Shown here: positions 45,643 through 54,181 of the stretch, one piece after another
Numbering within the stretch: position 1 is the first letter of the stretch
Layout of the letters: every line of letters starts with the position of its first letter
Origin: Bacteroidota bacterium
GTDB taxonomy: Bacteria; Bacteroidota; Bacteroidia; UKL13-3
Direction of reading: 5' to 3'
NCBI GenBank assembly: GCA_027488905.1
Contig: JAIYAT010000020.1
Coordinates: 1 to 64,000, forward strand
Length of the DNA: 64,000 bases
Program-made: the position numbers and the translations under genes
Notes under the pieces: generated by a model
Seen by the model: only the letters and a program-made list of their open reading frames with translations
Told to the model about the DNA's origin: nothing
Databases searched by the model: none

Positions 45643-47721
45643 ATGATTAAAGACCGAAAAGGACATTTATTTAAAGATAGAGAAATAAGTTGGCTAAGTT
45701 TTAACGAACGCGTTTTACAAGAAGCCGAAAATCCTAGTAATCCTTTGATGGAAAGAATTAAGTTTCTTGCCATTTTCTCCTCTAACCTCGACGAATTCTT
45801 TAGGGTTCGTGTTGCCCAAATCAGACGTCTACAGCGTGTAAATGGGAACAAAGCAATTTCGGAATATCAAAACTCCCCTGATGAAGTATTGTCTGAAATC
45901 CAGAGAAATGTGATGGTACTTCAAAACAAGTTCAATGAAATTTATGACCAAATTCTATTGCCTGAACTGAATAGAAATGGCATTTTTTTAATGAATGAAG
46001 CACAAGTAACTGAAACCGAAAGAGACCTTATCAGGGAATATTTTAAATCAACTGTGTTAAATCAACTTTTCCCAGTTGTAATTGATGATCTTAAACACAT
46101 TCCTCACCTAAAGGATAGAAGTATTTATTTGGCTGTGAGGATGAAACAAAGTTCGAGTGGCATTGCACCTAAACATGCTATTATCGAGGTTCCTACGCAT
46201 ATTATTAGCAGGTTTTATTCTTTGCCGCTTACCCAAAATGACATCCATATTGTATTGCTAGAAGATGTAATTAGGTTGAACCTAAAAAGGATTTTCTCTA
46301 TTTTTGATTATTCTTCTTTTGAAGGATATATCGTCAAAATTACGAGGGATGCGGAATATGAAATAAGCAGAGATGACAACGACTATCAGGTTAATCTTTT
46401 GGATAAGCTTCAAAAAAGTCTAAAGCAACGCTCGAAAGGAATTCCAACGCGATTTGTGTATGACGAAGCCATGCCTAAAGATATGCTTGAGCTACTTATC
46501 AAAAAACTAGACCTCAGAAATGTAAACCTAATTCCTGGCAGTAGATATCACAATTTCAAGGATTTTATGGATTTCCCTAAAATCTCAAAACCTGAATTCT
46601 ATTATAAATCTCTTACACAAATTCCAGTTAAGGCATTTGAAAGTACGCAACTTACTTTTGATGCGATTACCCAAAAGGATATTTTGTTGCACATGCCTTA
46701 TCAAAGCTTTGATTATTTGATTCGATTCTTGAGAGAGGCGGCAATTGACCCAAAAGTTACCACTATTTTCATTACACTCTATAGGGTTGCAAAACATAGT
46801 AATGTAGTAAATGCGCTTATCAATGCTGTAAAAAACAACAAAAAGGTAATTGTATTGATGGAGCTTCAGGCTAGGTTTGATGAAGAATCGAATATTTATT
46901 GGACCAACCAATTACAAGAAGCTGGTGCACAAGTTCATTTTGGGAAACCGGGGCAGAAGGTACATGCTAAAATGTGTTTGATTTACCGCAAAGAAGATGG
47001 AAAAACAGTAAGGTATGCGCATTTGTCGACGGGGAATTACAATGGCATGACTTCCAAAATTTACAGCGATTTTTGCCTATTTACTAAGGATAGTCGATTA
47101 ACTGAAGAAGTTGATTGGCTTGCTGATTTCCTATTTGCAAACATAAGAAAAGGCCCTTACCAGCATTTGCTAATAGCGCCGGAGTTTATGAAAAAACAGT
47201 TTCTGGGCTTAATTGACAAAGAAATTGCGTTTGCTAAGCAAGGTAAATCTGCCTGGATAACCGCAAAAATGAATTCATTGGTTGATGTGGATGTAATATT
47301 AAAACTTTATGAAGCAAGTAATGCTGGTGTTCAAATTAAGCTTATTATTAGAGGAATTTGTTGCTTAGTTCCTGGCATCAAAAACAGCAGTGAGAACATT
47401 CAAGTTATTAGTATCATTGATAGATTTCTAGAACATGCACGTGTGTATGTTTTTGGAAATAACGGCAATGAAAAAGTGTATTTAGCTTCTGCAGATTGGA
47501 TGACACGAAACCTCACCAACCGCGTGGAATGTGCCTTTCCAATTTATGATAAAGAGGCTAGGCAAACTATTTTAGATATATTGAATTTGCAATTAAAGGA
47601 TGTAGCAAAGGCAAGAAAATTAGATGGAATAAATGATACTTTGTTTATCAATGATCATGCTGGACCTTCGTCTCAAGGCTCACAACAGGCCTCATATGAT
47701 TATTTAGTAAACAAAGACTAA
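45643..47721 (+). CDS. ppk1: Polyphosphate kinase 1
   Basis: 692 aa. Makes inorganic polyphosphate from ATP. N-terminal DREISWLSFNERVLQEA and SSNLDEFFRVRV are PPK1 signatures, and the PLD-like catalytic domains include HAKMCLIYR with catalytic His and AHLSTGNYNG. Full length for the family. Its stop overlaps the convergent KdsC-like gene by 3-4 bp. Start set by the promoter. Confidence 0.96.
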   Translation: MIKDRKGHLFKDREISWLSFNERVLQEAENPSNPLMERIKFLAIFSSNLDEFFRVRVAQIRRLQRVNGNKAISEYQNSPDEVLSEIQRNVMVLQNKFNEIYDQILLPELNRNGIFLMNEAQVTETERDLIREYFKSTVLNQLFPVVIDDLKHIPHLKDRSIYLAVRMKQSSSGIAPKHAIIEVPTHIISRFYSLPLTQNDIHIVLLEDVIRLNLKRIFSIFDYSSFEGYIVKITRDAEYEISRDDNDYQVNLLDKLQKSLKQRSKGIPTRFVYDEAMPKDMLELLIKKLDLRNVNLIPGSRYHNFKDFMDFPKISKPEFYYKSLTQIPVKAFESTQLTFDAITQKDILLHMPYQSFDYLIRFLREAAIDPKVTTIFITLYRVAKHSNVVNALINAVKNNKKVIVLMELQARFDEESNIYWTNQLQEAGAQVHFGKPGQKVHAKMCLIYRKEDGKTVRYAHLSTGNYNGMTSKIYSDFCLFTKDSRLTEEVDWLADFLFANIRKGPYQHLLIAPEFMKKQFLGLIDKEIAFAKQGKSAWITAKMNSLVDVDVILKLYEASNAGVQIKLIIRGICCLVPGIKNSSENIQVISIIDRFLEHARVYVFGNNGNEKVYLASADWMTRNLTNRVECAFPIYDKEARQTILDILNLQLKDVAKARKLDGINDTLFINDHAGPSSQGSQQASYDYLVNKD

Positions 47722-48425
47722 GGTCTTGCAACACTTTTAACATTTTCATTTTCAATGGTAAAAAATGAGGTGTTTAAGGCCTGTCTAAAATTTAAATAAT
47801 TACGGTAAATACTTGTAAAATCTTTGCGTTCATCTAGGCAACTATCATAGTTTTGGTTCAAGCCCATTAATAATTCTGAAACTTCTCTTACAGCAAAATT
47901 GCCACTTTCAGAAGCTGTTATATAATCTGCCAAGTTGTTTTTAACAAGGTAATTCTTAAACAATGGATTTGCTTTGCGGTTAATCATCAATCGAAGTCCG
48001 CAAACTGCAGCCACACTAAGATCTAGCACATCATCAAAGGTATAGCAAACCTCTTCCCTCTTCAAATTATGATGTTCACAAAAATGGTCTAGTGCAATAA
48101 TTTTATTAGGTACCTTGAAATAGCAAGCATCAAAATGCTCTCTTTCAGAAAAGTAAAAAGCAAATTCATTTTTCTCACCAGAAATAATAGCAGTTTTGGG
48201 AAGCTGCTGGTGTTTTAGGTAATGGCTGAACCGAAGCATATTGGTTCCCATGCTATCTGCTTCATTAAAATTACTACTTTTATTTTCGTTTTTAACGGCA
48301 TTGTTAAACACGCCGTCCCAATCATAGACAAAAGCTTTTATGCCTGCAAGGCGTTCTGACAATTGATTTATTGGCGTACAAAATTGGCCGCCAATACTTT
48401 CGAAAACAGATTTTATATCACTCAT
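47718..48425 (-). CDS. KdsC-like HAD phosphatase
   Basis: 235 aa, HAD superfamily. Motif I appears as YDWDGVFN (KdsC consensus DxDGV), motif II as AIISGE, an NKIIALD Lys and motif III as FDDVLDL. KdsC removes the phosphate from Kdo-8-phosphate; the motif changes make the exact substrate uncertain. Start at MSDIKSVFE, because the alternative Met eight codons upstream falls in the terminator hairpin. It belongs to the Kdo8N cluster by position. Confidence 0.78.
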   Translation of the reverse strand: MSDIKSVFESIGGQFCTPINQLSERLAGIKAFVYDWDGVFNNAVKNENKSSNFNEADSMGTNMLRFSHYLKHQQLPKTAIISGEKNEFAFYFSEREHFDACYFKVPNKIIALDHFCEHHNLKREEVCYTFDDVLDLSVAAVCGLRLMINRKANPLFKNYLVKNNLADYITASESGNFAVREVSELLMGLNQNYDSCLDERKDFTSIYRNYLNFRQALNTSFFTIENENVKSVARP

Positions 48426-48433
48426 AAGTAAGA

Positions 48434-48460
48434 ATAAAAAAAGCCGCACAAGGCGGCTTT
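48434..48460 (-). terminator. Rho-independent terminator after transaldolase-CBS gene
   Basis: On the minus strand AAAGCCGCC-TTGT-GCGGCTTT is followed by a T-rich tract. It sits between the transaldolase stop and the KdsC-like start, so the KdsC-like gene may depend on read-through or its own promoter. Confidence 0.8.
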
Positions 48461-48477
48461 CTTAAAATTATAAAGTT

Positions 48478-49488
48478 TTATGCTTCTAAATCTTGAATAT
48501 CTAACATCCCAATAGGTTTGCCATTTTCTGTAACCAAAAGTGTATCTACTTTAGTTGCTTTTAAGATTTGGGCAGCATCATTTAACAAAGAACCTGCTTC
48601 AATAGATTTCGCATCGCTGTAGGTAAAGTCTGACATCTTTTTGCTCAAAACATCTCTTCCATCTGTTTGAATTTTGCGACGTAAATCGCCATCAGTAAAC
48701 ACGCCTTTTAGGCTACCATCTGCATTTACAATTGTAATGGCACCAAAACCATACTCAGTCATTTTAATAATAGCATCTACCAAAGTGGTATCAGCACTTA
48801 CCAATGGGTTTACACCATTGATGGCTTCACGTACTTTAACAGTCATTAACCTAGTATCATGTATAAACTGTTCTGTTCCAACAGTCGTGAAATGATTTTC
48901 TGTCAATTGCTTTAAGATTTTTAAAGGAACAGTTATGGTGTGAACGCCCAAGTTTAAGGCATTTCTAACATGTTCTACATTTCTCACTGAAGAAAACATC
49001 ACTTTAGTATCATAACCATAATCATTAACGGCATCCACAATTTGAGCCACTAAGTCTAAGGCATCATGCCCTTGATCTTGCAAACGGCCAACCAACGGAC
49101 AAACATAAGTTGCACCAGCGTGCATAGCCATATAAGCTTGTTGTAAGGTATAAACCAAGTGAACATTAACCAATAAACCTTCGTTTCTCAACAAACGACA
49201 TGCTCTTACACCTTCTAATGAAACAGGTATTTTGAAAACAGTCTTTGTTGGGTCTAAACCTAAAGCCAATTGTCTTTTTGCTTCTGCTAAAACATCTTCG
49301 GCAGTATCTCCCAAAGCTTCAATCTGAAGCACAGGAACAATCTTTGATAATTTAACAATCATACCATCTACATCGGTAATACCCTCGCGTTGCATGAAGG
49401 TTGGCGTAGTGGTTAAACCATTAAGAATGCCTAATTTAAAGGCTTCTTCAATTTCTTTTAAGTTTGCTGAATCTAAATATAATTCCAT
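48478..49488 (-). CDS. Transaldolase-family protein fused to a CBS-domain pair
   Basis: 336 aa. Residues 1-215 form a small transaldolase/fructose-6-phosphate-aldolase barrel: LDSANLKEIEEAF, TTTPTFM, the Schiff-base Lys in TVFKIPVS, CPLVGRLQD. Residues about 220-335 are two CBS motifs with GVFTDGDLRRKI, the signature otherwise found at the C-terminus of KdsD/KpsF arabinose-5-phosphate isomerases, while the SIS isomerase domain is absent. Located in the Kdo8N cluster, it might supply or channel arabinose-5-phosphate (inference). The fusion is what stands out. Confidence 0.85.
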   Translation of the reverse strand: MELYLDSANLKEIEEAFKLGILNGLTTTPTFMQREGITDVDGMIVKLSKIVPVLQIEALGDTAEDVLAEAKRQLALGLDPTKTVFKIPVSLEGVRACRLLRNEGLLVNVHLVYTLQQAYMAMHAGATYVCPLVGRLQDQGHDALDLVAQIVDAVNDYGYDTKVMFSSVRNVEHVRNALNLGVHTITVPLKILKQLTENHFTTVGTEQFIHDTRLMTVKVREAINGVNPLVSADTTLVDAIIKMTEYGFGAITIVNADGSLKGVFTDGDLRRKIQTDGRDVLSKKMSDFTYSDAKSIEAGSLLNDAAQILKATKVDTLLVTENGKPIGMLDIQDLEA

Positions 49489-49556
49489 TTTTTTCTTTTA
49501 GTCGATTGATAGAATGAGCGCGAAAATAATCTTTTAGGTCGATTTTTCTACATTCC

Positions 49557-50225
49557 TTATTTTAGGCCCAAACCAAAATTGTAACTCACACCACAAATAA
49601 TGCCTGATGGTCCCATAACTTTGAAAGTAGTCTTTTGTAAATCACTGAAAGAAATCATTGGTGAAGGTCTTAAAACGCCATCAAACAGAACCTGGTCTTC
49701 AGAAAAAGAGGCCTCATGTTGATTAAGCGAAATACCAATCCCTAAATCTAGGGCAAAGCTACTTCCATTTCTAAACATGAATATTCTTTGAACCCCAGGG
49801 GTTAAAACATATGCTGCAGGTAAGTTAATTTTTGTGGTTACCTTCTTAACATTTAAATTATAAACCACCTCCACCTCAGTTTCAAAGTCACTGACACCAG
49901 AACCTCTTACAAATCCTAGCGTAGGTCGCCATTTTTTGTTGGAACCAGAATTAAAAACCATGTTAACTCCAGTTTTAAAGCCATATCCACCTAAGCCAAA
50001 GGTTAATTCACCTAAAGTGTTTTCTCCAATATACATTCCTACGCCTCCGCCAATCATACCATATTTGTATTGCAATCCAGAACCCAAACTCAAGTAAATA
50101 TTGGCTCTTTTAACATTATCGCTGCTTACTTCCCTAGGCCTTTCGTATTGCCCAAATGTGGTGTTGGTTTGAACCAGAAGTAAAGATAAAAAAAAGAAGA
50201 TGTAGGTAATAAATTTTGTTTTCAT
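49557..50225 (-). CDS. Outer-membrane beta-barrel protein, function unknown
   Basis: 222 aa, signal peptide (about 1-25, ...TTFGQ). Beta-rich mature part (IYLSLGSGLQYKYGMIGGGVGMYI and similar strands) ending GVSYNFGLGLK. Starts 1 bp after kdsA, inside the Kdo8N operon, so probably LPS-linked or co-regulated. Family not recognised. Confidence 0.75.
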   Translation of the reverse strand: MKTKFITYIFFFLSLLLVQTNTTFGQYERPREVSSDNVKRANIYLSLGSGLQYKYGMIGGGVGMYIGENTLGELTFGLGGYGFKTGVNMVFNSGSNKKWRPTLGFVRGSGVSDFETEVEVVYNLNVKKVTTKINLPAAYVLTPGVQRIFMFRNGSSFALDLGIGISLNQHEASFSEDQVLFDGVLRPSPMISFSDLQKTTFKVMGPSGIICGVSYNFGLGLK

Positions 50226-50226
50226 A

Positions 50227-51057
50227 TTAGTTGCGGTATTTTAATTCAATTTGATGCAATTCTATTAGGGGTTTTAAAAATTCTTCCAAATCATACACAC
50301 ACAATTGAGATGCGGCATCACACAAAGCTTTTGAAGGTTCTGGATGGGTTTCAATAAAAATACCATCAATACCTGAAGCTACGCCAGCTCTGCTTAACAC
50401 AGGCAAAAACTCACGTGCACCACCATTTGGATCGGCACTTGGGGTACCATATTTACGAACACAATGCGTAACGTCAAACACTACTGGATATCCAATATTT
50501 CTCAAATGGTAAAAACTTCTTGGATCAACAATTAAATCATTGTACCCAAAAGTATAACCACGCTCAGTTAAAATCACTTGGTCGTTTCCGCTTTCTACAC
50601 ATTTAGCAACTGGGTGCTTCATGTTATCTGGTGCCAAGAACTGTCCATGTTTAATGTTTACTACCTTATTTGTTTTTGCAGCTGCAACCAGCAAAGTACT
50701 TTGCATACACAAATAAGCTGGAATTTGAATTACATCCACCACTTCTCCGGCCGCAGTAGCTTGGTCTGGGTAATGCACGTCGGTTAAGATTGGGAAACCA
50801 AACTGTTCACGAATTTTTGCCAATAACTTAACGCCTGCAGCTAAGCCTGGTCCGTCATAGTATTTTAAACTACTTCGGTTATCTTTTTGAAACGATGATT
50901 TATAGATCAATTTGATGTTTAAGCGCTCTGAAACTTCTTTGAGTTTCTCAGCGGTTTTCATCATAATCATTTCATCTTCAATTACACATGGTCCAGAAAT
51001 TAAAAATAATTCATCCGAACCGCATTCAATATCTCCAACTTTTACAATTTTTGTCAT
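50227..51057 (-). CDS. kdsA: 3-deoxy-8-phosphooctulonate synthase (Kdo-8-P synthase)
   Basis: 276 aa. Condenses arabinose-5-phosphate with phosphoenolpyruvate. Diagnostic blocks: ISGPCVIE, YKSSFQKDNRSS, LTDVHYPDQA, QIPAYLCMQ, VNIKHGQFL and the DVTHCVR region. One bp from kdnB upstream and from the outer-membrane protein gene downstream. Confidence 0.96.
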   Translation of the reverse strand: MTKIVKVGDIECGSDELFLISGPCVIEDEMIMMKTAEKLKEVSERLNIKLIYKSSFQKDNRSSLKYYDGPGLAAGVKLLAKIREQFGFPILTDVHYPDQATAAGEVVDVIQIPAYLCMQSTLLVAAAKTNKVVNIKHGQFLAPDNMKHPVAKCVESGNDQVILTERGYTFGYNDLIVDPRSFYHLRNIGYPVVFDVTHCVRKYGTPSADPNGGAREFLPVLSRAGVASGIDGIFIETHPEPSKALCDAASQLCVYDLEEFLKPLIELHQIELKYRN

Positions 51058-51058
51058 T

Positions 51059-52141
51059 TTATAATCTTCTAAATAAATCTTTAATCGTATCTAAAGTAAT
51101 CTTTTCTTTCCAATCTGTGCCAATGGCGTGGTTCCACATATGCGGCAAATTATAAGCAACATTTGCCATTGCAGTAATTTCTTCTTCTGTCCACGACTTG
51201 CTTAATCCTTGCGGCAAAGTAACACCATGTTGGGTTAGCATCGTTATAAACTCCGCCACTCCTTCTGGGTAATAATCTCCCAAATGTTGAAATGCTAAAC
51301 AATTTGCATAACAATGTTTCTCTCCAAAAATCTTGCTTAATCCATAACTCAAAGCGTGGCAAACGCCCACTTCTGAATAGGTTAGGCTCAAACCACCCAT
51401 TAAAGAAGCCACCATTAATTTATCATCATTCTCTGGGCTTCTACCGGCATTTTCGCCAAGGTAAACCTCTCTACAAAGTTTGAGTGATTGCTCGCCATAT
51501 GCAAAACTATAGGCGTTATTGAGCATGCCATCTCTACTTTCTATGCAATGAATAAAAGTATCCATTCCTGTATAAAACCATTTATCGGTAGGAACACTTT
51601 CAGTTAACTCTGAGTCTAAGATAACTTGGTCGAATATGGTCCAATCGCACTTTAAACCTAACTTTTTCTCTGGTCCAGTGAGCACAGCAGTCATGCTACA
51701 TTCTGCGCCGGTACCAGAAATAGTAGGGACCCCAAGGTGATATACTCCCGGTTTTTTAATTAGGTTCAAACCTTGATATTGAACAGATGAACCTTCATTG
51801 GTAAGCATCAAGGCCAAGGCTTTTGCAATATCCATAATGCTGCCACCACCAATTCCAATTAAACCACTAGGTAGACCTTTTTCTGATAAAATCTTGTCAC
51901 GCAATTGGTCTATTTGTTCAGTGGTTGGCTCATGTGGATCAACATCTATAAAATAAATCAAATCCTCTGCCTTCTCCTGCAATTGGCTTTCAAGCGCTTT
52001 TCCTTTAAAATAATTATCTACAATATAAACAAAATACTGCTTATTTCTTTCTCTAATTGGAGCAACAATTTCTGATAATTGGGAAAAACTTCCTCTACCA
52101 AAAACTGTTTTTTCTATCGACTTAAAATTTTTGTGTGCCAT
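51059..52141 (-). CDS. kdnB: 3-deoxy-D-manno-octulosonate 8-oxidase KdnB
   Basis: 360 aa iron-dependent alcohol dehydrogenase family. NAD-binding GIGGGSIMDIAKALAL, and metal-binding histidines in VCHALSYGLSKIFGEKHCYAN and nearby. The N-terminus FKSIEKTVFGRGSFSQL matches KdnB. Oxidises C8 of Kdo as the first step to 8-amino-Kdo. Between kdnA (9 bp) and kdsA (1 bp). Confidence 0.9.
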   Translation of the reverse strand: MAHKNFKSIEKTVFGRGSFSQLSEIVAPIRERNKQYFVYIVDNYFKGKALESQLQEKAEDLIYFIDVDPHEPTTEQIDQLRDKILSEKGLPSGLIGIGGGSIMDIAKALALMLTNEGSSVQYQGLNLIKKPGVYHLGVPTISGTGAECSMTAVLTGPEKKLGLKCDWTIFDQVILDSELTESVPTDKWFYTGMDTFIHCIESRDGMLNNAYSFAYGEQSLKLCREVYLGENAGRSPENDDKLMVASLMGGLSLTYSEVGVCHALSYGLSKIFGEKHCYANCLAFQHLGDYYPEGVAEFITMLTQHGVTLPQGLSKSWTEEEITAMANVAYNLPHMWNHAIGTDWKEKITLDTIKDLFRRL

Positions 52142-52150
52142 ATTAATTAA

Positions 52151-53356
52151 TTAGGCTGTTTGAGACATTGCTTGGTTAATGCTTGTTGTCATTTTCGCCA
52201 CAAGTTCTTTAAGTTCTTGCTCTGTCCAGCTGGCGCGAATACCAAAAGAGATTAACCTTCCAATCGTTTCTTGGGTTTTTGGCAGATTTAAGTTATTATA
52301 ATCTTGCGGTGCACCTAATAACTGAACATTAGTTCTTGCAGCAACTTTTCCTTCTTTGATATGGTTCCATTGGTTAATAAAATGGTACATGTTTGTAAAC
52401 CAATAATTAAAACCACCTACTCCATTTGCATTAAAAGAATCAACCACTTTTTGTGCTGCATTAGTATCAGGCAAAAGCATATTTAAAAAAGTAGCAGAAT
52501 CACCATTTTCATCTGGAATGCTTGCAAAAGAAACACCTGAAATTTTTCCAAGTTCTTGCATCATGAACTTCTTATGTAGGTTATTCTTCTCTCTAATCAT
52601 AGGCACACGGCGGGTTTGAACCAAACCAATGGCAGCATGAAGCTCTGAGATTCTATAATTGAACCCAACAATTGGATGGTTTTCCATTCCTCGGTTTGAA
52701 CCAATATGGTCATGACCATGATCTGCAAAGTTATCAGCCAGTTTATAGGCCACTTCATCATTGGTAACCATTACACCACCTTCGCCTGCAGTAGCTATTT
52801 TAAAGAAATCAAAACTGTAGCAACCTGTTTTACCAAACAAACCAGTGCTAGTGCCTTTATAGCTGGCAGCCATGGCCTGACCGGCATCTTCTACCAAAAC
52901 AAGGTTATGCTCATTTACAACCTTCATAATTTCGTCCATGTTTGCCATTTGACCGCACATATGAACTAATAAAACCGCTTTTGTTTTGGGTGTAATTGCA
53001 TTTTTAATACCAGCTGCGCTAAGGCAAAGGGTTTCATCTATTTCTGCAAAAACAGGCAATGCTCCAGCAAAAATTACCGCTTCTACAGAGGCGATATAAG
53101 TAAATGGAGGCACTATTACCTCATCTCCAGCTCCAATACCAGCCGCGGCCAAAGCGCAAGAAACTGCTGTTGAACCGCTAGAAACGGCATGTGCATATTT
53201 TGCACCTACCAATTTTGCAACTTCTGCTTCAAATTCTTTTGCCTTCCAAATGTTATTACGTAGTTGGTCGTGATTATACCTAAAAAAGATGCCTGTTTCT
53301 AATACATCGTTGATTTCTTTGCGCTCTTCAGCGCCATAAAATTCTGTTCCTGCCAT
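52151..53356 (-). CDS. kdnA: 8-amino-3,8-dideoxy-D-manno-octulosonate transaminase KdnA
   Basis: 401 aa PLP enzyme of the DegT/DnrJ/EryC1 family. PLP-Lys in FDFFKIATAGEGG, EDAGQAMAA, and the FNYRISELHAAIGL region. Aminates the 8-oxo-Kdo from KdnB. Head of the Kdo8N operon. It contains two copies of the iterated 10-mer (52613, 52693) in different reading frames. Confidence 0.92.
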   Translation of the reverse strand: MAGTEFYGAEERKEINDVLETGIFFRYNHDQLRNNIWKAKEFEAEVAKLVGAKYAHAVSSGSTAVSCALAAAGIGAGDEVIVPPFTYIASVEAVIFAGALPVFAEIDETLCLSAAGIKNAITPKTKAVLLVHMCGQMANMDEIMKVVNEHNLVLVEDAGQAMAASYKGTSTGLFGKTGCYSFDFFKIATAGEGGVMVTNDEVAYKLADNFADHGHDHIGSNRGMENHPIVGFNYRISELHAAIGLVQTRRVPMIREKNNLHKKFMMQELGKISGVSFASIPDENGDSATFLNMLLPDTNAAQKVVDSFNANGVGGFNYWFTNMYHFINQWNHIKEGKVAARTNVQLLGAPQDYNNLNLPKTQETIGRLISFGIRASWTEQELKELVAKMTTSINQAMSQTA

Positions 53357-53375
53357 AATCTATAAATAAAGGTTA

Positions 53376-53383
53376 CAAAAATA
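53376..53383 (-). promoter_or_regulatory. kdnA promoter -7 element
   Basis: TATTTTTG on the minus strand, about 20 bp before the kdnA ATG, fits TAnnTTTG. A matching -33 TTTG at the right spacing is not clear. Confidence 0.45.
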
Positions 53384-53753
53384 CAATTTAGACAAGGATA
53401 ATAGAAACAGATTTTTATTCCTATTTTTTATCCTAAACATGTGTTTAAAAAATTGGTCTTTCCAATAAAAACAAGTTTAAAATCAAATTTCAATTTGACC
53501 TAATAATCAAAATGAATCTTATATTTGAATAGTATAAAGCAAAACAGGAAATAGGTTCAAAAAATAGATTAATTCAACTTCAGGCTAATCCTATTTTGAA
53601 AAAATTGAACCAAAATGAACCAAAATATTTTTTACTTAAAACAAATAAAACAACATAAACTATTGACCAGTAATATTTTAAACTATGACTTTAATTTAAA
53701 AAATTAATGGCACTAAGATTGAAAAGTAGTGGAAAACACCAAAAAACAAAAAC
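53384..53753. other. AT-rich divergent intergenic region
   Basis: About 370 bp between kdnA and the first lipoprotein gene. Poly-A/T tracts and short repeats of AACCAAAAT near 53605-53626. The block TAAACTATG near 53682 is shared with the spacer before the duplicated copy (near 55894) and may be part of both promoters. No gene seen. Confidence 0.45.
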
Positions 53754-54161
53754 ATGAAAAAACTAATGATTCTTTCCCTAATTGCAATTGTAGGTTTAAC
53801 CTCGTGCAAAAAGCAATTGACAGAAAAACAAGACAAACCGAACGACAACAAGGTAACTAAATTTTCTGAGTTAAAAACAAGTGAGTCGTTCGATTGGAAA
53901 ACAACTAATGAAATCACTTTCAAATATGTTGGCATTCCAACTATTGAGCCTGTAAAAACTACTTTAACAATTAGCAGCGAAGATGGTAAAAAAATCTTTT
54001 ATGCTGGAAACCAAGAAATGGCTAAAAGTTTTGAAATGAAATTAGCTGTTCCAACAAATATGAACAACCTAGTGGTAAAATATGGTGCAGTTAGCAAAAC
54101 TTTTAGCACTAGTCTTCCAATAATCTCATTCGATATTCTTCCTACTGTAACTAACGAATAA
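53754..54161 (+). CDS. LruC-partner lipoprotein, copy 1
   Basis: 135 aa. Signal peptide with lipobox LTSC (Cys 18) then KKQL. The mature part contains SFDWKTTNEITFKY, IPTIEPVKTTLTI and a Gly/Val-rich region, with about 65-70% identity to copy 2 by eye. A small surface- or periplasm-anchored beta domain. Function unknown. Placed 20 bp before an LruC-domain gene. Confidence 0.8.
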   Translation: MKKLMILSLIAIVGLTSCKKQLTEKQDKPNDNKVTKFSELKTSESFDWKTTNEITFKYVGIPTIEPVKTTLTISSEDGKKIFYAGNQEMAKSFEMKLAVPTNMNNLVVKYGAVSKTFSTSLPIISFDILPTVTNE

Positions 54162-54181
54162 TAAAACAACCATATAAAAAT

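Noticed and set aside
53696-53935. Small minus-strand ORF over the first lipoprotein gene
   Set aside because: Antisense to the lipoprotein signal region; no independent support.
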